A DNA stretch of 64,000 bases from Chryseobacterium glaciei (GTDB taxonomy: Bacteria; Bacteroidota; Bacteroidia; Flavobacteriales; Weeksellaceae), in NCBI RefSeq assembly GCF_001648155.1, contig NZ_CP015199.1:3729001-3793000 (forward strand), in the 5' to 3' direction. The translations under genes and the position numbers were made by a program. Below, piece by piece: positions 9,184 to 18,623 of this stretch (position 1 is its first letter; every line of letters starts with the position of its first letter). Below the pieces are notes generated by a model that saw only the letters and a program-made list of their open reading frames with translations, did no database searches and was not told where the DNA came from.

Positions 9184-9990
9184 ATGCAAAACGAAATCAA
9201 TATCCCTGGCATACTCGATGCTGTAAGAAAAGTAGGGGATACCTTTCTAAAAAATTATAAAAAAAATCCTATACCGCAAAGTATGGATGAGCTTTTAAGA
9301 CAATTGGAAGACTTCGATACCTTATGCCTGACTTCTTTAAAAGAAGATTTATCTCTTGAATTTCCAAATATTCCTTGGAATATTGGTGATGAGTTCGATA
9401 CCGAATCACAAAGAAATCCCACCGGACAACACGAATATTGGCTGTGTGATGCAATGGATGGCGCCATACAATATCTTCAGCATATTGCGGGTTGGACGAT
9501 CAATTTAGCCCTTATTCGTGATGGAAAACCTTTATTTTCTGTTATTTATGATCCGTTGGCCAACGAAATGTTTTGGGCAAAAGATGGTGAAGGTGCTTTT
9601 ATGAATGATAAAGAATTAAAAATAAGTAATAAAACAGATCTGGCAGTTATGCTTGCCGTTTTTGAGTATGGACATCAGGACAAATCCAACAATCATTTGA
9701 ATGGAAAGATTGGATCCACGGTCACAAAACTGTTGGATAATTTTGGAATTGTTAGAAATTATGGGCCACACGGACTGCAATTGGCTTATGTAGCTGCAGG
9801 AAGGATTGATCTGTTTATCCAAGAAGATCTCGATACCTATAATTGGATTGCTGGATTGCTTATCGCTAAAGAAGCTGGAGCTGAAATTTTAACAACCGAT
9901 GGGAAATCTTGGAAATGGGGAAGTGAAAACCTCTTGGTAGCACAAAAAACGGCTGCTGAAAAATATCTTTCAATTAAATCTAAAATTTAA
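9184..9990 (+). CDS. Inositol monophosphatase-family phosphatase
   Basis: This 268-residue protein carries the metal-binding motif of the IMPase/FBPase/CysQ superfamily as WLCDAMDGAIQY near residues 86-96 (Asp89, Asp92). It also has the C-terminal motif NWIAGLLIAKEAGAEI, where Trp-x-x-Ala/Gly and EAG are typical. Family members remove phosphate from inositol phosphate, 3'-phosphoadenosine phosphate or sugar phosphates. The first metal motif is altered (GDEFD where GEE is usual) and the DPxDGT core reads DAMDGA, so substrate and activity are uncertain. It is followed after one base by an NAD(P)-binding gene in the same operon. Confidence 0.82.
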   Translation: MQNEINIPGILDAVRKVGDTFLKNYKKNPIPQSMDELLRQLEDFDTLCLTSLKEDLSLEFPNIPWNIGDEFDTESQRNPTGQHEYWLCDAMDGAIQYLQHIAGWTINLALIRDGKPLFSVIYDPLANEMFWAKDGEGAFMNDKELKISNKTDLAVMLAVFEYGHQDKSNNHLNGKIGSTVTKLLDNFGIVRNYGPHGLQLAYVAAGRIDLFIQEDLDTYNWIAGLLIAKEAGAEILTTDGKSWKWGSENLLVAQKTAAEKYLSIKSKI

Positions 9991-9991
9991 A

Positions 9992-10618
9992 ATGAATATA
10001 GCAATCATAGGAGCTGGAGCCGGAATTGGATTGGAATCTGTAAATCAAGCGCTCGAAAAAGGACATACCGTAACAGCATTATCTTCAAACACAAATCATA
10101 TTACAGGGCATCCGAATCTCATTAAAATAAATGGAAGTGCAACCTCACCAATTGACTTGAAAAAAGCAATTGAAAATTCCGAGGCAGTTTTGATAACTGT
10201 AGGAACAAAAAATAAAAAAGCAACAACCCTTTTTTCAGACATTGCCAAAACGCTCATTAATGTGACTGATGAATTTAATTTTTCTCCACCAATTTTGGTC
10301 ATTACAGGTTTCGGGGCGGGAGAAAGTAAAAATTATTTAAGTCTCTTTATGCGAACGGTTATATCATTATTCCTAAAAGATCAATACATCAATAAAACAG
10401 AAATGGAAAAACTGATCACTAAAAGTAGTTTGAAATGGGAGATCATAAGACCCGGAATGCTTACCAACGGAAGTACAAACTCATCTTACAAAGTATTATC
10501 CGAACTTAAAAAAGGAATGAAAGTGGGAAAGATATCAAGAGCCGACGTGGCGAAATACTTAATTGATGAAGCCGAAAATCAAAGATTTATTCATCAATAT
10601 GTAGCGCTAACAAATTAA
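9992..10618 (+). CDS. NAD(P)-binding (NmrA/atypical SDR) oxidoreductase-like protein
   Basis: The 208-residue protein opens with a Rossmann dinucleotide-binding motif (IAIIGAGAGIGLESV, residues 3-17). It continues as an NAD(P)H-binding domain of the kind used by NmrA-like and flavin-reductase-like proteins, including GFGAGESKNYLSLF and WEIIRPGMLTNG. It starts one base after the IMPase-like gene stops, so the two are cotranscribed. The substrate is not predictable. A terminator follows closely. Confidence 0.82.
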   Translation: MNIAIIGAGAGIGLESVNQALEKGHTVTALSSNTNHITGHPNLIKINGSATSPIDLKKAIENSEAVLITVGTKNKKATTLFSDIAKTLINVTDEFNFSPPILVITGFGAGESKNYLSLFMRTVISLFLKDQYINKTEMEKLITKSSLKWEIIRPGMLTNGSTNSSYKVLSELKKGMKVGKISRADVAKYLIDEAENQRFIHQYVALTN

Positions 10619-10624
10619 TCTAAA

Positions 10625-10661
10625 AAATAGTGATGGATGTAATTCTGTCACTATTTTTTTT
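10625..10661 (+). terminator. Rho-independent terminator
   Basis: AAATAGTGA and TCACTATTT form a 9-bp stem separated by 14 bases and followed by T residues, just after the NAD(P)-binding gene. Confidence 0.8.
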
Positions 10662-11141
10662 AAAACCCATTACATGATACTTACTTTGAAATTTAGAATT
10701 CGCAATTTATTTGGTTAATCTTTTTTTTAGCATAGAATACTTAAAACCAACACTAAATATAAATTAATAGTGATTCTTGAATATTTAACTTAAAATGATT
10801 TTCTTATTTTTCAGATATCATGTTGTTTTAATTATTTTTAAAATACTAATAATCATTTGTTTGAATTCAATTTTGGTCTTTTTGAATAATATTTTCATTT
10901 CAATAAAAAATTATCTTTTTTTCTGAATTTATCTCATTATCTACTTGCGAGGTATATCTTTCTTAACATAATATTACCATTGTAAATGAGAGGAAGGTTC
11001 TAAAAACACATGGAAAATAATGAAACCATTAATGAATGAAAAATGTAAAGGAATATTTCCCTTGGCTAAAAAAATTTAACTCAACTCGGTATAAAATGAA
11101 ATAGAATAAGATTTAAACATACAAAATAAATACAAAAACAA
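10662..11141. other. AT-rich intergenic region, no gene seen
   Basis: This 480-bp stretch is very AT-rich and has no credible reading frame on either strand. It presumably holds the promoter of the repetitive surface protein at 11142, but I see no clean TAnnTTTG plus TTG pair close to that start. It marks the change from ordinary chromosome to the accessory region. Confidence 0.6.
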
Positions 11142-12704
11142 ATGAAAATTAAATTACTAACAATTGGTATGCTTATGTTTATAGGTGTAACCATATCCGG
11201 ACAGATTGGAATAAATACAGCGAGTCCAAAAACCACAATGGATGTAAGTGCCAAAAGAAGTACGGGGGGCATTATAACAGATAATTCGCAAATAATGGGG
11301 CTTCAGGCTCCACGACTTACCCTTGCAGAACTTACATCAAATACAGCAACTTATGGAATAGACCAACAGGCTGCACTCATCTATATTACAGATGTGTCAG
11401 GAGATCCTGCTACAGGACAGAGAATTAATATAAATGCTGTTGGTTATTATATATTCGACGGAGCTCTTTGGCAGAAAATCAAAATAAATGATACAAATAT
11501 CTACAACACGAACGGTTTTCTTACGAGTGCCCGCACCCTTACCAATAACGGTTTTGGTCTGACTTTTCTAGGAGCCTCACAATCCACATTTTGGGCTTCT
11601 AATGGAGGTACTACTATCAGCGGTATAGGAGGTAGCAAGAGGGCAAATTTAACCCTTAGATCAAATGATAATGATAGTAATTCAATAGTTTCATCATTAT
11701 TTCTTTATCAGGATCCTGAGGCTGTTGGGCAGGTATTAGTCGGGGGTGATTCACGCGGTTTAAGCCTAGGTTCTACAAGTACCACACAGCCAGCTCCTGT
11801 AACATTTATGACAAGTACAGGGAGCAATGCAAACGGGACACAAAAAATGATTCTTACAGCAAGCGGTAATTTAGGTATAACATTAAACCAGACCGTTACA
11901 GAAAAACTGGATGTTAACGGAATTACGAGAGTAAGAATACTTCCGCTAAACGGCTCAGCCAATGCAATTAATACAACCCCTTCCGGAAATTTATCTTCTG
12001 CTCAAGATCAAACCTTCACAGCAACAAGAACTGTAGTGGCAGATACAAACGGAGTTTTGGGTTATATAAACGGAATACTTGCAGGACAACCATGGAATAA
12101 TGTTGCTGACAATACTTCCGCAACAGCCAATACACACAATATCTATCAAATGGGGAAAATAGGGATTATGACCAATAATCCTACAGGTTTACTTAATATA
12201 TATAACAACAGTTCTTTAACCAATGCTTTAACAGTAGAATCAGACAATGCCGGATCAGATGCAGGCAATGATTCTTATTTTTATGGTTATGGTACCTCCA
12301 AAACGCCAGGACTTTTCTTTTTGTCTGCAAATGGAACAAAAGCAAGCCCAACTATTTTGGGAACAGGAAATCTTATGGGTGAATATAATTTTGGAGGATA
12401 TCTTTCTTCAGGATGGAATTATAGTCTAGCCTCTGTTCGTGGAGCTTATGACGGAGACGGTACCACACTGGACAGCTCTCTTGATTTTCTGACAAGTAGT
12501 ACAGTTAGAATGAAAATTTTAGCGAATGGAAATGTTGGCATAGGAACTAGCGTAGCGAAATCTAAAGTACATGTTGCAACGGGTGATGTATACATAGAGC
12601 AGGTGGGAAACGGTGTCATTATGAAATCACCTAATGGGAATTGTTGGAGAGTGACTGTTTCCAACACCGGAACATTTACTTCTGCAGCTATGACTTGCCC
12701 CTAA
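11142..12704 (+). CDS. Exported repetitive surface protein, tail-fibre/adhesin-like
   Basis: The 520-residue protein has a signal peptide (KIKLLTIGMLMFIGVTISGQ) followed directly by GINTASPKTTMDVS, the lead-in typical of Bacteroidetes exported proteins with phage-tail-fibre-like repeats. Repeated units such as GNLGITLNQTVTEKLDVNG, GKIGIMTNNPTGLLNIYNN and GNVGIGTSVAKSKVHVATG have the 'GNVGIGT..P...L.V' pattern of beta-helical, trimeric fibre segments. No peptidase S74 or T9SS sorting domain is present. The C-terminus is a short Cys-containing segment (NCWRVTVSNTGTF). Attachment or surface display is likely, but the function is not known. Confidence 0.72.
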   Translation: MKIKLLTIGMLMFIGVTISGQIGINTASPKTTMDVSAKRSTGGIITDNSQIMGLQAPRLTLAELTSNTATYGIDQQAALIYITDVSGDPATGQRININAVGYYIFDGALWQKIKINDTNIYNTNGFLTSARTLTNNGFGLTFLGASQSTFWASNGGTTISGIGGSKRANLTLRSNDNDSNSIVSSLFLYQDPEAVGQVLVGGDSRGLSLGSTSTTQPAPVTFMTSTGSNANGTQKMILTASGNLGITLNQTVTEKLDVNGITRVRILPLNGSANAINTTPSGNLSSAQDQTFTATRTVVADTNGVLGYINGILAGQPWNNVADNTSATANTHNIYQMGKIGIMTNNPTGLLNIYNNSSLTNALTVESDNAGSDAGNDSYFYGYGTSKTPGLFFLSANGTKASPTILGTGNLMGEYNFGGYLSSGWNYSLASVRGAYDGDGTTLDSSLDFLTSSTVRMKILANGNVGIGTSVAKSKVHVATGDVYIEQVGNGVIMKSPNGNCWRVTVSNTGTFTSAAMTCP

Positions 12705-12751
12705 TTTGCTCAGTCTTAATAACAATCAAAATCAAATTTTAAACTAATAAA

Positions 12752-12786
12752 AAAGATTGCCTACTGACAGGCGACAGTTTTTTTTA
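12752..12786. terminator. Weak terminator between convergent genes
   Basis: GCCTACTGACAGGC (12759-12772) forms a short 4-bp stem, preceded by A residues and followed by eight or more T residues. It lies between the surface-protein gene and the AraC/TPR gene, which converge. The stem is short, so confidence is low. Confidence 0.4.
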
Positions 12787-12800
12787 AATTAAGCAGTTAT

Positions 12801-14405
12801 TTAATCATTTCTCAATTGCTCAATAAAATAAGAAGGAGTTACTCCTGTTTCTTTTTTGAATGCTATTGCAAATACTTCCCTGGATGCAAAACCGCAATAT
12901 TCAGCAAGATAGGTGATTTTATATTCTCTGTAAATGGGCTCTTTATATAATAGTTGTATGATGTGTTGAATTCTGAGCCCGTTGATATAGTTGTTGTAAT
13001 TTTTTTGCTTGTACTGTTTAATAATTTCAGAAAGATAACGAGGATTAGTTTCAAGAGAATTAGCTAAAAAAGTAAGACTGTTGTCTTTTTTAAGAAATTT
13101 TTCAGACTTTTCAAATCTGTTAAGCTTTTGCAGAATTATATTGAGAGTATGATCATGTATATTAGAACTCTTATCTGAGACTGAAACCTTCGAAATGTCG
13201 GCATTTTCTGAGACGGATGATCGTGTACGGTTGTTTTCAGCATTTTTCAACTGACTGATAATATTTTCATATCGTGAATGAAAAATTTTCTGACTTCTTC
13301 GCCATAGGAAAAATGTGAGAATGGCTAAAATAAAAATTGAAATTCCTGTAATGACTAAAATGGTAGTCATATTTTTCTGATGATCTTTTTCTTTTTCTTG
13401 AATAATATTTTTAACAGGTTCATTGATTGCTATTTGTTGAGCTTCGAGAATACTGTCATTAAGCTTCATGTAAAGTTTGGTATATCTTGAAGAATTTTGC
13501 AAATCACCTTTCTCTGAATAGGATTTATATAGTACTTCGTAAAGATCTCTTCTTATGTCTGCCTTGCTGTCGTTCCTCTCAAGAATCATCCCCTTTTGGG
13601 CATATGCAATACAACTGTCATATTTTTTCTGATCGAATAAAAGCCATGCCATTTCATTATTAACAATAACAGGTGTATCTCTTGTTATATTAAATTTTTT
13701 ACAGATATCTAAAGATTTATGGAAATAATTTTCTGCCTCTTTTGTTTTCTTCTGTTTATTGCTAAGTATTCCTAGGCTAAAGTAAAGAAATGACAACATT
13801 CTACTCTTTTTACCCTCCATTTCTTTGCTATTATCAATGTTCTGAATCGCCCAAAGTTCTTTTTGATAATATATTTTAAGGTTTGGACCTGATAAGTCTC
13901 CCCTTATTGTTTCATGGAGAGCCAAAACATCATATAACATTGCTAGTTCAAAATATTTGTCATTAGTTACTGATATCTTTTTATTATATTCTAATGCTTT
14001 TTTCAGGTCATTTAAACCTTGATCATCCATCCCCAAATTCAAGTAGGCTGAACCTTGAAGCCTATAATGTCTGCAGGCAAAGAAATTGTTTTTCAAATTT
14101 TTGATTAATACTTCATTTTCTTTTGCTATGGCGATTGATTCTTTATCATTTCCTGTGATAAGGAAATTATTCATTAAAATTAAATTACAATTTACTATTC
14201 CCCAATCATATTTTATAGTTTTAGCGTGTTGCTTTACTTTTTTTAAACTATTAATAATCATTGTAGGATTCACGGAATCTCGTAAACTTTGTATTTTCTC
14301 AATTTCTTTTTTAACAGATTCCTCCGTAATGTTTTCTTTTTTTACAGGATTAGAGCATGAAATTCCGATAATGAATAGAATTAGTAAACGGAGACTTTTA
14401 ATCAT
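12801..14405 (-). CDS. TPR-repeat lipoprotein sensor fused to AraC DNA-binding domain
   Basis: ATG 14405 gives a 534-residue protein with a lipoprotein-like signal (LLILFIIGISC). An in-frame ATG at 14438 would bury that signal. Residues ~30-330 are helical TPR-like repeats, for example YFELAMLYDVLALHE, LSFLYFSLGILSNKQKKTKEAENYFHKSLDI and YDSCIAYAQKGM. One membrane helix follows near residue 360 (ILVITGISIFILAILTFFLW). The C-terminal ~110 residues are an AraC-type HTH domain (LAEYCGFASREVFAIAFKK, TPSYFIEQLR). The design is periplasmic TPR sensor, membrane helix, cytoplasmic DNA-binding domain. Two shorter relatives at 19570 and 20838 lack the TPR part. Confidence 0.83.
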   Translation of the reverse strand: MIKSLRLLILFIIGISCSNPVKKENITEESVKKEIEKIQSLRDSVNPTMIINSLKKVKQHAKTIKYDWGIVNCNLILMNNFLITGNDKESIAIAKENEVLIKNLKNNFFACRHYRLQGSAYLNLGMDDQGLNDLKKALEYNKKISVTNDKYFELAMLYDVLALHETIRGDLSGPNLKIYYQKELWAIQNIDNSKEMEGKKSRMLSFLYFSLGILSNKQKKTKEAENYFHKSLDICKKFNITRDTPVIVNNEMAWLLFDQKKYDSCIAYAQKGMILERNDSKADIRRDLYEVLYKSYSEKGDLQNSSRYTKLYMKLNDSILEAQQIAINEPVKNIIQEKEKDHQKNMTTILVITGISIFILAILTFFLWRRSQKIFHSRYENIISQLKNAENNRTRSSVSENADISKVSVSDKSSNIHDHTLNIILQKLNRFEKSEKFLKKDNSLTFLANSLETNPRYLSEIIKQYKQKNYNNYINGLRIQHIIQLLYKEPIYREYKITYLAEYCGFASREVFAIAFKKETGVTPSYFIEQLRND

Positions 14406-14922
14406 GTGATATAGTTTTAAGAAAAGAATTGAATACACATTAAAAATTGTTTTTTAACAAAAATTGTTTTTGTTTTTTAGTAGTTAAATAGGGAATATTT
14501 AAGGGTAATTTCGTTGTATAAATATATTATAAATTATAACATACCACAAAAAAATGTTGTCTGATAGTGTATCAAGGTTTAATTTATTATTTGATAATCA
14601 AAATCTGTCATGAGAACTTCTTATTTGATCATCCAACGATTGTGTAAGTGATGATTTGTTCTTTCGAAAAAATCTAAGTCAAAAATTGAGTTACAGCATT
14701 GAATAGCTGTTTTCAAGTTATTTTTAGTTCATAATATAATTTTCACATATTGATGAATAAAATAAAATAGGATATGATTGTAACTTTCTAATTATCAGAA
14801 GAAAAAGATATGTCTTTTTCTTAAAATTATTCATTATGTTTTCTGGAAAAGCTAACATACGATATAGTAAATCAAACAGGTTTAAGGCTTTATTTTACAT
14901 AACAAATTTAAATTTTAAGGTT
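14406..14922. other. AT-rich divergent intergenic region, no gene seen
   Basis: This 517-bp gap separates the divergent AraC/TPR gene and the RCC1-repeat gene. No reliable reading frame is visible. An in-frame ATG at 14836 exists for the RCC1 protein but would place 29 non-hydrophobic residues before its signal peptide. Promoters for both neighbours should be here; I do not see a consensus pair good enough to mark. Confidence 0.55.
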
Positions 14923-16236
14923 ATGTTACAAATTGTATTTTATGGAAACGGGATAAAAAAGGCAGCATTTAGCCTGCTTATGTTCCTATTCAGTTTAAGC
15001 ATTAGCGCTCAGTGTTCTTTAACTGGGTGGACGAAAATTTCTCAGGGAGAGAATTTTAGTATCGCATTAAAGCAAGACGGCACACTTTGGATTTGGGGAA
15101 GAAACCTTTACGGCATCCTTGGAAACGGTACAGGTACCAGTACTGAAATTAAACATCCTACCCAAATTGGAACAGAGACTAACTGGACAGACATATCAGT
15201 GGGTCGCTATTTTGCTTTGGGAAAAAAAGCTAATGGAGATCTGTACGGTTGGGGAGCCAATGATTACGGTCAGTTAGGATTGGGAAATAATACAAATGTT
15301 TTCACGCCTACATTAATCCAGCAAAATGTAAATAAATTCTCAGCGGGATACTTTCATACTTTAATAGTTAAAACAAACGGTACTCTGTGGGGAGCCGGAT
15401 ATAATGACTGGAGTGGGTTAGGAGTAGGAACAAGTGTGGGATGGTACAATACATTTCAGCAGGAATCAAGTAACGCTAGCGACTGGGAATCAGTTTGTGG
15501 TACTTATGCCAATTCATTTGCGATTAAAACAAACGGCACTCTATGGTCTGCAGGAACCAACATTGAAGGACAAACCGGTTTAGGAACACCTGCTTCTCTT
15601 GGCACAAATGAAACTGCAAATTTTACACAAATAGGCACAGATACAAACTGGAAATCAGTTGTAGGAGGTATTTATCATACTTTAGGACTGAAAACTAATG
15701 GCGAATTATGGTCTTGGGGACATAATAACAACGGAAGATTAGGAATTGGTGTTACTGGAAATATTTATTATACTCCACAACAAGTTGCGGGCGCAACATG
15801 GGCGTCTATTGGAGCAACAAATGAAGCTTCTTCTGCTCTAAAAACAGATGGTACTCTATGGACTTGGGGTAATGGAACTTTTGGTGTTTTAGGTCAAGGA
15901 ACACCGTACAGTGGTGCTGTGAATGTTCCGACAAAGGTAGGAACAGCTAACAACTGGCAATCAATTCCTGTAAGATCCGGAGAAGTTTCTGCTGCAGGAA
16001 TCAAAACAGGCGGTACATTGTGGTCTTGGGGCTGGGATACTTTCTGGCAATTAGGTAATGGCGACGGTGTAGCTGCTGAAAGTGGAAGTCCTACTCAGGT
16101 TACTTGTATAGATGATGCTACGTTAGCGGTAAAAGATATTGTAGCTAATACTACGAAAATTACAGTTTATCCGAATCCGGTTAAAGATAATATGTATATT
16201 AAATCTTCACAAAAAATAAATGAGGTTAAAATTTAG
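14923..16236 (+). pseudogene. RCC1-repeat T9SS protein, 5' part, split by transposon
   Basis: The intact front part encodes a signal peptide (AAFSLLMFLFSLSISAQ) and seven RCC1-like repeats of the form DGTLW(I/S)WG..N..G.LG.GT. The start of a T9SS type A sorting domain (YPNPVKDNMYIKSSQ) follows. After AAA ATT the frame meets TAG, built from the last two bases of the target site and the first base of the inserted element. The missing part of the sorting domain continues in frame at 19319. Before insertion the protein was probably a secreted, surface-attached beta-propeller of unknown role. The truncated product would keep its Sec signal but lose its T9SS signal. Confidence 0.93.
16228..16235. 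repeat. Left copy of 8-bp target-site duplication
   Basis: AAAATTTA lies immediately before the left inverted repeat. The same eight bases follow the right inverted repeat at 19319-19326. An 8-bp duplication is characteristic of the IS1595 family. Confidence 0.95.
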
Positions 16237-16258
16237 GCACCTACATACAATGTTACAC
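16236..16258 (+). repeat. Left terminal inverted repeat of IS1595-like element
   Basis: These 23 bases starting GGCACCTACATACAATG are the exact reverse complement of 19296-19318. The first G completes the TAG that ends the disrupted RCC1 reading frame. Confidence 0.95.
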
Positions 16259-16270
16259 CACTAAAAATTC

Positions 16271-16304
16271 TACAAAGATTCTTCTGAGTCTTTGTATTTT
16301 TTAT
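16271..16304 (+). terminator. Terminator just inside left end of transposon
   Basis: TACAAAGA and TCTTTGTA (16271-16278, 16289-16296) form an 8-bp stem followed by TTTTTT. It would stop transcripts entering from the interrupted RCC1 gene and may also shield the transposase gene from antisense read-through. Confidence 0.7.
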
Positions 16305-16320
16305 TTATATGTAAAGTTAT

Positions 16321-17250
16321 TTATTTTGCTTTTAGCTTCTCATAGGTTAAATTACAACCTTTGATATTTGAAATCATATGCATGAATTTTTCACTAGGAC
16401 TCATTTCTCTAGTGTTATGTTTAAAGACAAATTCGTTGATATATAATTGTAAATGCTTCTTTGAAGTAACTCTATAAACACCAATAATTGCTCCTTTTAC
16501 ACGAGTCCAGAAATTCTCAATACAGTTTGTGCTTGCATTACCATTCACATATTCTTTCTTTCCATGATTAACTATTAAGTGATTGTAATATTTATGTAAA
16601 TTTTTATATGCTGTCCATTCATCAGTAAAAACATTATCATATAAATTAACTGTTCTAAAAATAAAGGGTTCTAAATCATATCTACTAACTGTTGGAACAA
16701 CTCTAGCAACTACTTTTCCACCACGCTGAATTAATCCCAATACAGGAACTTTATCTTTAAAACTACGTCCTTGTGAATGTTTTACTTTTTTGTCTGCATG
16801 ACGATTTTTATTTTTCCCACCTACATACGTTTCATCAATTTCAACTTCACCTGATAATAAGTGATTATTTTCAAATGCAGAACATGCTCTTAATCTTTTA
16901 AGAATAAACCAAGTTGTCTTCTGCGTTAAATTGAGGTCTCTTTCTAATTGTTTAGATGATAAACCTCCTTTATGACTTGTGAATAACCATATTGCAATAA
17001 ACCAATCTTGAAGTTTAAGATTTGAGTTCTTAAATAAACCAATATTTCTTATGGTAAAATATTTTCCTGTGTTCTTACACTTGTATTTATTGTTCTTACA
17101 TTTATAGACTTTTGATGTCTTATCAAACGGTGAAACTGGATTTCCATTCCAAAAAATCTCTTCTAAGAAATTTATGCACTTCTGTTCATCTGAAAATGTT
17201 AAAATTAATTCTTTTAATGATCTAATTTTCAACCCATTAAAAATATTCAT
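16321..17250 (-). CDS. IS1595-family transposase (ISXO2-like DDE domain)
   Basis: The 309-residue protein has an N-terminal zinc-ribbon-like region (YKCKNNKYKCKNTGKYFTIR, residues ~49-68). A helix-turn-helix follows (LSSKQLERDLNLTQKTTWFILKRL, ~97-120), then the ISXO2-like catalytic domain. Acidic residues are at Asp139 (EIDETYVGG), Asp210 (FTDEWTAY) and the terminal NCIENFW motif (Glu245/Asn246). Length and motif order are complete, so the enzyme may be active. It lies close to the left end and is the only transposition gene in the element. Confidence 0.95.
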   Translation of the reverse strand: MNIFNGLKIRSLKELILTFSDEQKCINFLEEIFWNGNPVSPFDKTSKVYKCKNNKYKCKNTGKYFTIRNIGLFKNSNLKLQDWFIAIWLFTSHKGGLSSKQLERDLNLTQKTTWFILKRLRACSAFENNHLLSGEVEIDETYVGGKNKNRHADKKVKHSQGRSFKDKVPVLGLIQRGGKVVARVVPTVSRYDLEPFIFRTVNLYDNVFTDEWTAYKNLHKYYNHLIVNHGKKEYVNGNASTNCIENFWTRVKGAIIGVYRVTSKKHLQLYINEFVFKHNTREMSPSEKFMHMISNIKGCNLTYEKLKAK

Positions 17251-17351
17251 ATCTTCTATTGTTAGAAGTATACTATCCGTAAATGTGTGTTTATTATAAG
17301 ATGAAAGCGCTAATGTTGCGCTAAAAAAACATCAGTCATGAAAAAACTCTT

Positions 17352-17359
17352 TATATTTG
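17352..17359 (+). promoter_or_regulatory. -7 box inside the transposon
   Basis: TATATTTG matches TAnnTTTG and sits 9 bases before an ATG at 17369 that begins a decayed frame. No TTG is found at the usual -33 distance. It could be a relic promoter or still drive the downstream passenger genes. Confidence 0.4.
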
Positions 17360-17368
17360 TTCAAAATT

Positions 17369-17592
17369 ATGGATATAGCATATCCTAATAAGACATTTTC
17401 GAACACATAGAACGCTTGTCTAACGACATTCCTCAAGAAAATCTGGTACATTTAATTGGAGGGAATATGTTAGCAACTTTCATGTCATATCTATATGGCA
17501 TGGGGCTGCTGCATCTTCGACTCCAACGGTTTACCAGAACCTTCTTGATAGAATTTGCTAGTAGTCCTCATGCTTTCTTTATTTACAAATAA
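17369..17592 (+). pseudogene. Decayed reading frame between transposase and passenger gene
   Basis: ATG at 17369 encodes MDIAYPN, after which a +1 shift near 17390 continues as DIFEHIERLSNDIPQENLVHLIGG and further hydrophobic residues (NMLATFMSYLYGMGLLHLRL) to TAA at 17590-17592. A promoter-like TATATTTG lies just upstream. I do not recognise the family. The rest of 17251-17737 contains only a possible 29-codon frame at 17645-17734, which I do not trust. Confidence 0.35.
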
Positions 17593-17737
17593 CTCTTTTT
17601 CGGGACTGAGAAGAAATTAAATCACATTTATGATTAACTCAATTATGGATTTCCGTAAGGAAATGAACTCTTTACAAAATAGCTTTGTGAAGTCTAACAC
17701 TATGAATGAAACTCTATTAAAAATCAAATTTTAAACC

Positions 17738-18499
17738 ATGAAAAAAACATTATTATCAGGAGCTATCATAGCTTCAAATTTTGTATTCAGTCAAATAACA
17801 CTTGAAAAAACATACACTTCAGAGAGCCTTCAAGTTTATACAAATACAACTGAAACAAATTATTATTCTGTTGGTCAGAATCTTACAACAATTAAGATCT
17901 ATAATGCTAATCACACATTGAAAAAACAATTTTCACCAACTATTCCAACAGGATATTCAATGAATATAAGTTCTTATAACAATTTCATTCTATCTAAAAA
18001 CATTTTTAATACGGATAATCTCTTAGAAATTGTTGTCGTTTTTAACAAGTATGATAATGGGTCTATAAACAAAATTGTAATCTTTAATGAAGACGGACAA
18101 ATTGTGAAAGACTTTGGAGAGAATTATAGATTTGATGATGAATTTGATTTCCATGTTTATCACGATAATACAACTAATTCCAATAAATTAAGACTCTATA
18201 AAACCACAACAAACTCCACTGAAATATATAACCTACCAACAACCTCACTTGCAGCAAAAGAAGTTCAATCTCAAGGTAAATTATCCGCATTTCCAATTCC
18301 TACAAACAAAATATTGAACATTATAAATCCAGATAATGGAGCTAATAAAGTTCAAATTTATGATGCATCTGGAAAGTTGGTTATGAATAAAACTTTCAGT
18401 TCCAATGAAAATAAAATTTCTATTGATGTTGAAGCTCTAACGAAAGGCATTTATATCTATAAAATTGGAGAATTGAGTTCCAAGTTTATTAAGAATTAA
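17738..18499 (+). CDS. Transposon passenger: secreted protein with T9SS sorting domain
   Basis: The 253-residue protein starts with a signal peptide (KKTLLSGAIIASNFVFSQ). A beta-rich central region of ~160 residues of unknown function follows, with segments like NKIVIFNEDGQIVKDFGENYRF. The ~70-residue C-terminal T9SS type A sorting domain contains FPIPTNKILNI, VQIYDASGKLV and LTKGIYIYKIGELSSKFIKN. It should cross the inner membrane by Sec and the outer membrane by T9SS. It lies wholly inside the IS1595-like element and is not needed for transposition. Function is unknown; surface modification of the host cell is an inference. AT content is as high as in the rest of the element. Confidence 0.85.
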   Translation: MKKTLLSGAIIASNFVFSQITLEKTYTSESLQVYTNTTETNYYSVGQNLTTIKIYNANHTLKKQFSPTIPTGYSMNISSYNNFILSKNIFNTDNLLEIVVVFNKYDNGSINKIVIFNEDGQIVKDFGENYRFDDEFDFHVYHDNTTNSNKLRLYKTTTNSTEIYNLPTTSLAAKEVQSQGKLSAFPIPTNKILNIINPDNGANKVQIYDASGKLVMNKTFSSNENKISIDVEALTKGIYIYKIGELSSKFIKN

Positions 18500-18623
18500 T
18501 ATTTTCATTATAGTGTGATATGAAATACCGCTGATAAAAAAGTGGTATTTTATTATGGTTTTCCGTAATGGTGATGGCGTTTTTCTTTGTAAATTTATAG
18601 CTTAAATTATAAAATATTAAACT

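Noticed and set aside
17645..17734. 29-codon frame just before the T9SS passenger gene
   Set aside because: It is too short, has no coupling to the next start and no membrane or other feature.
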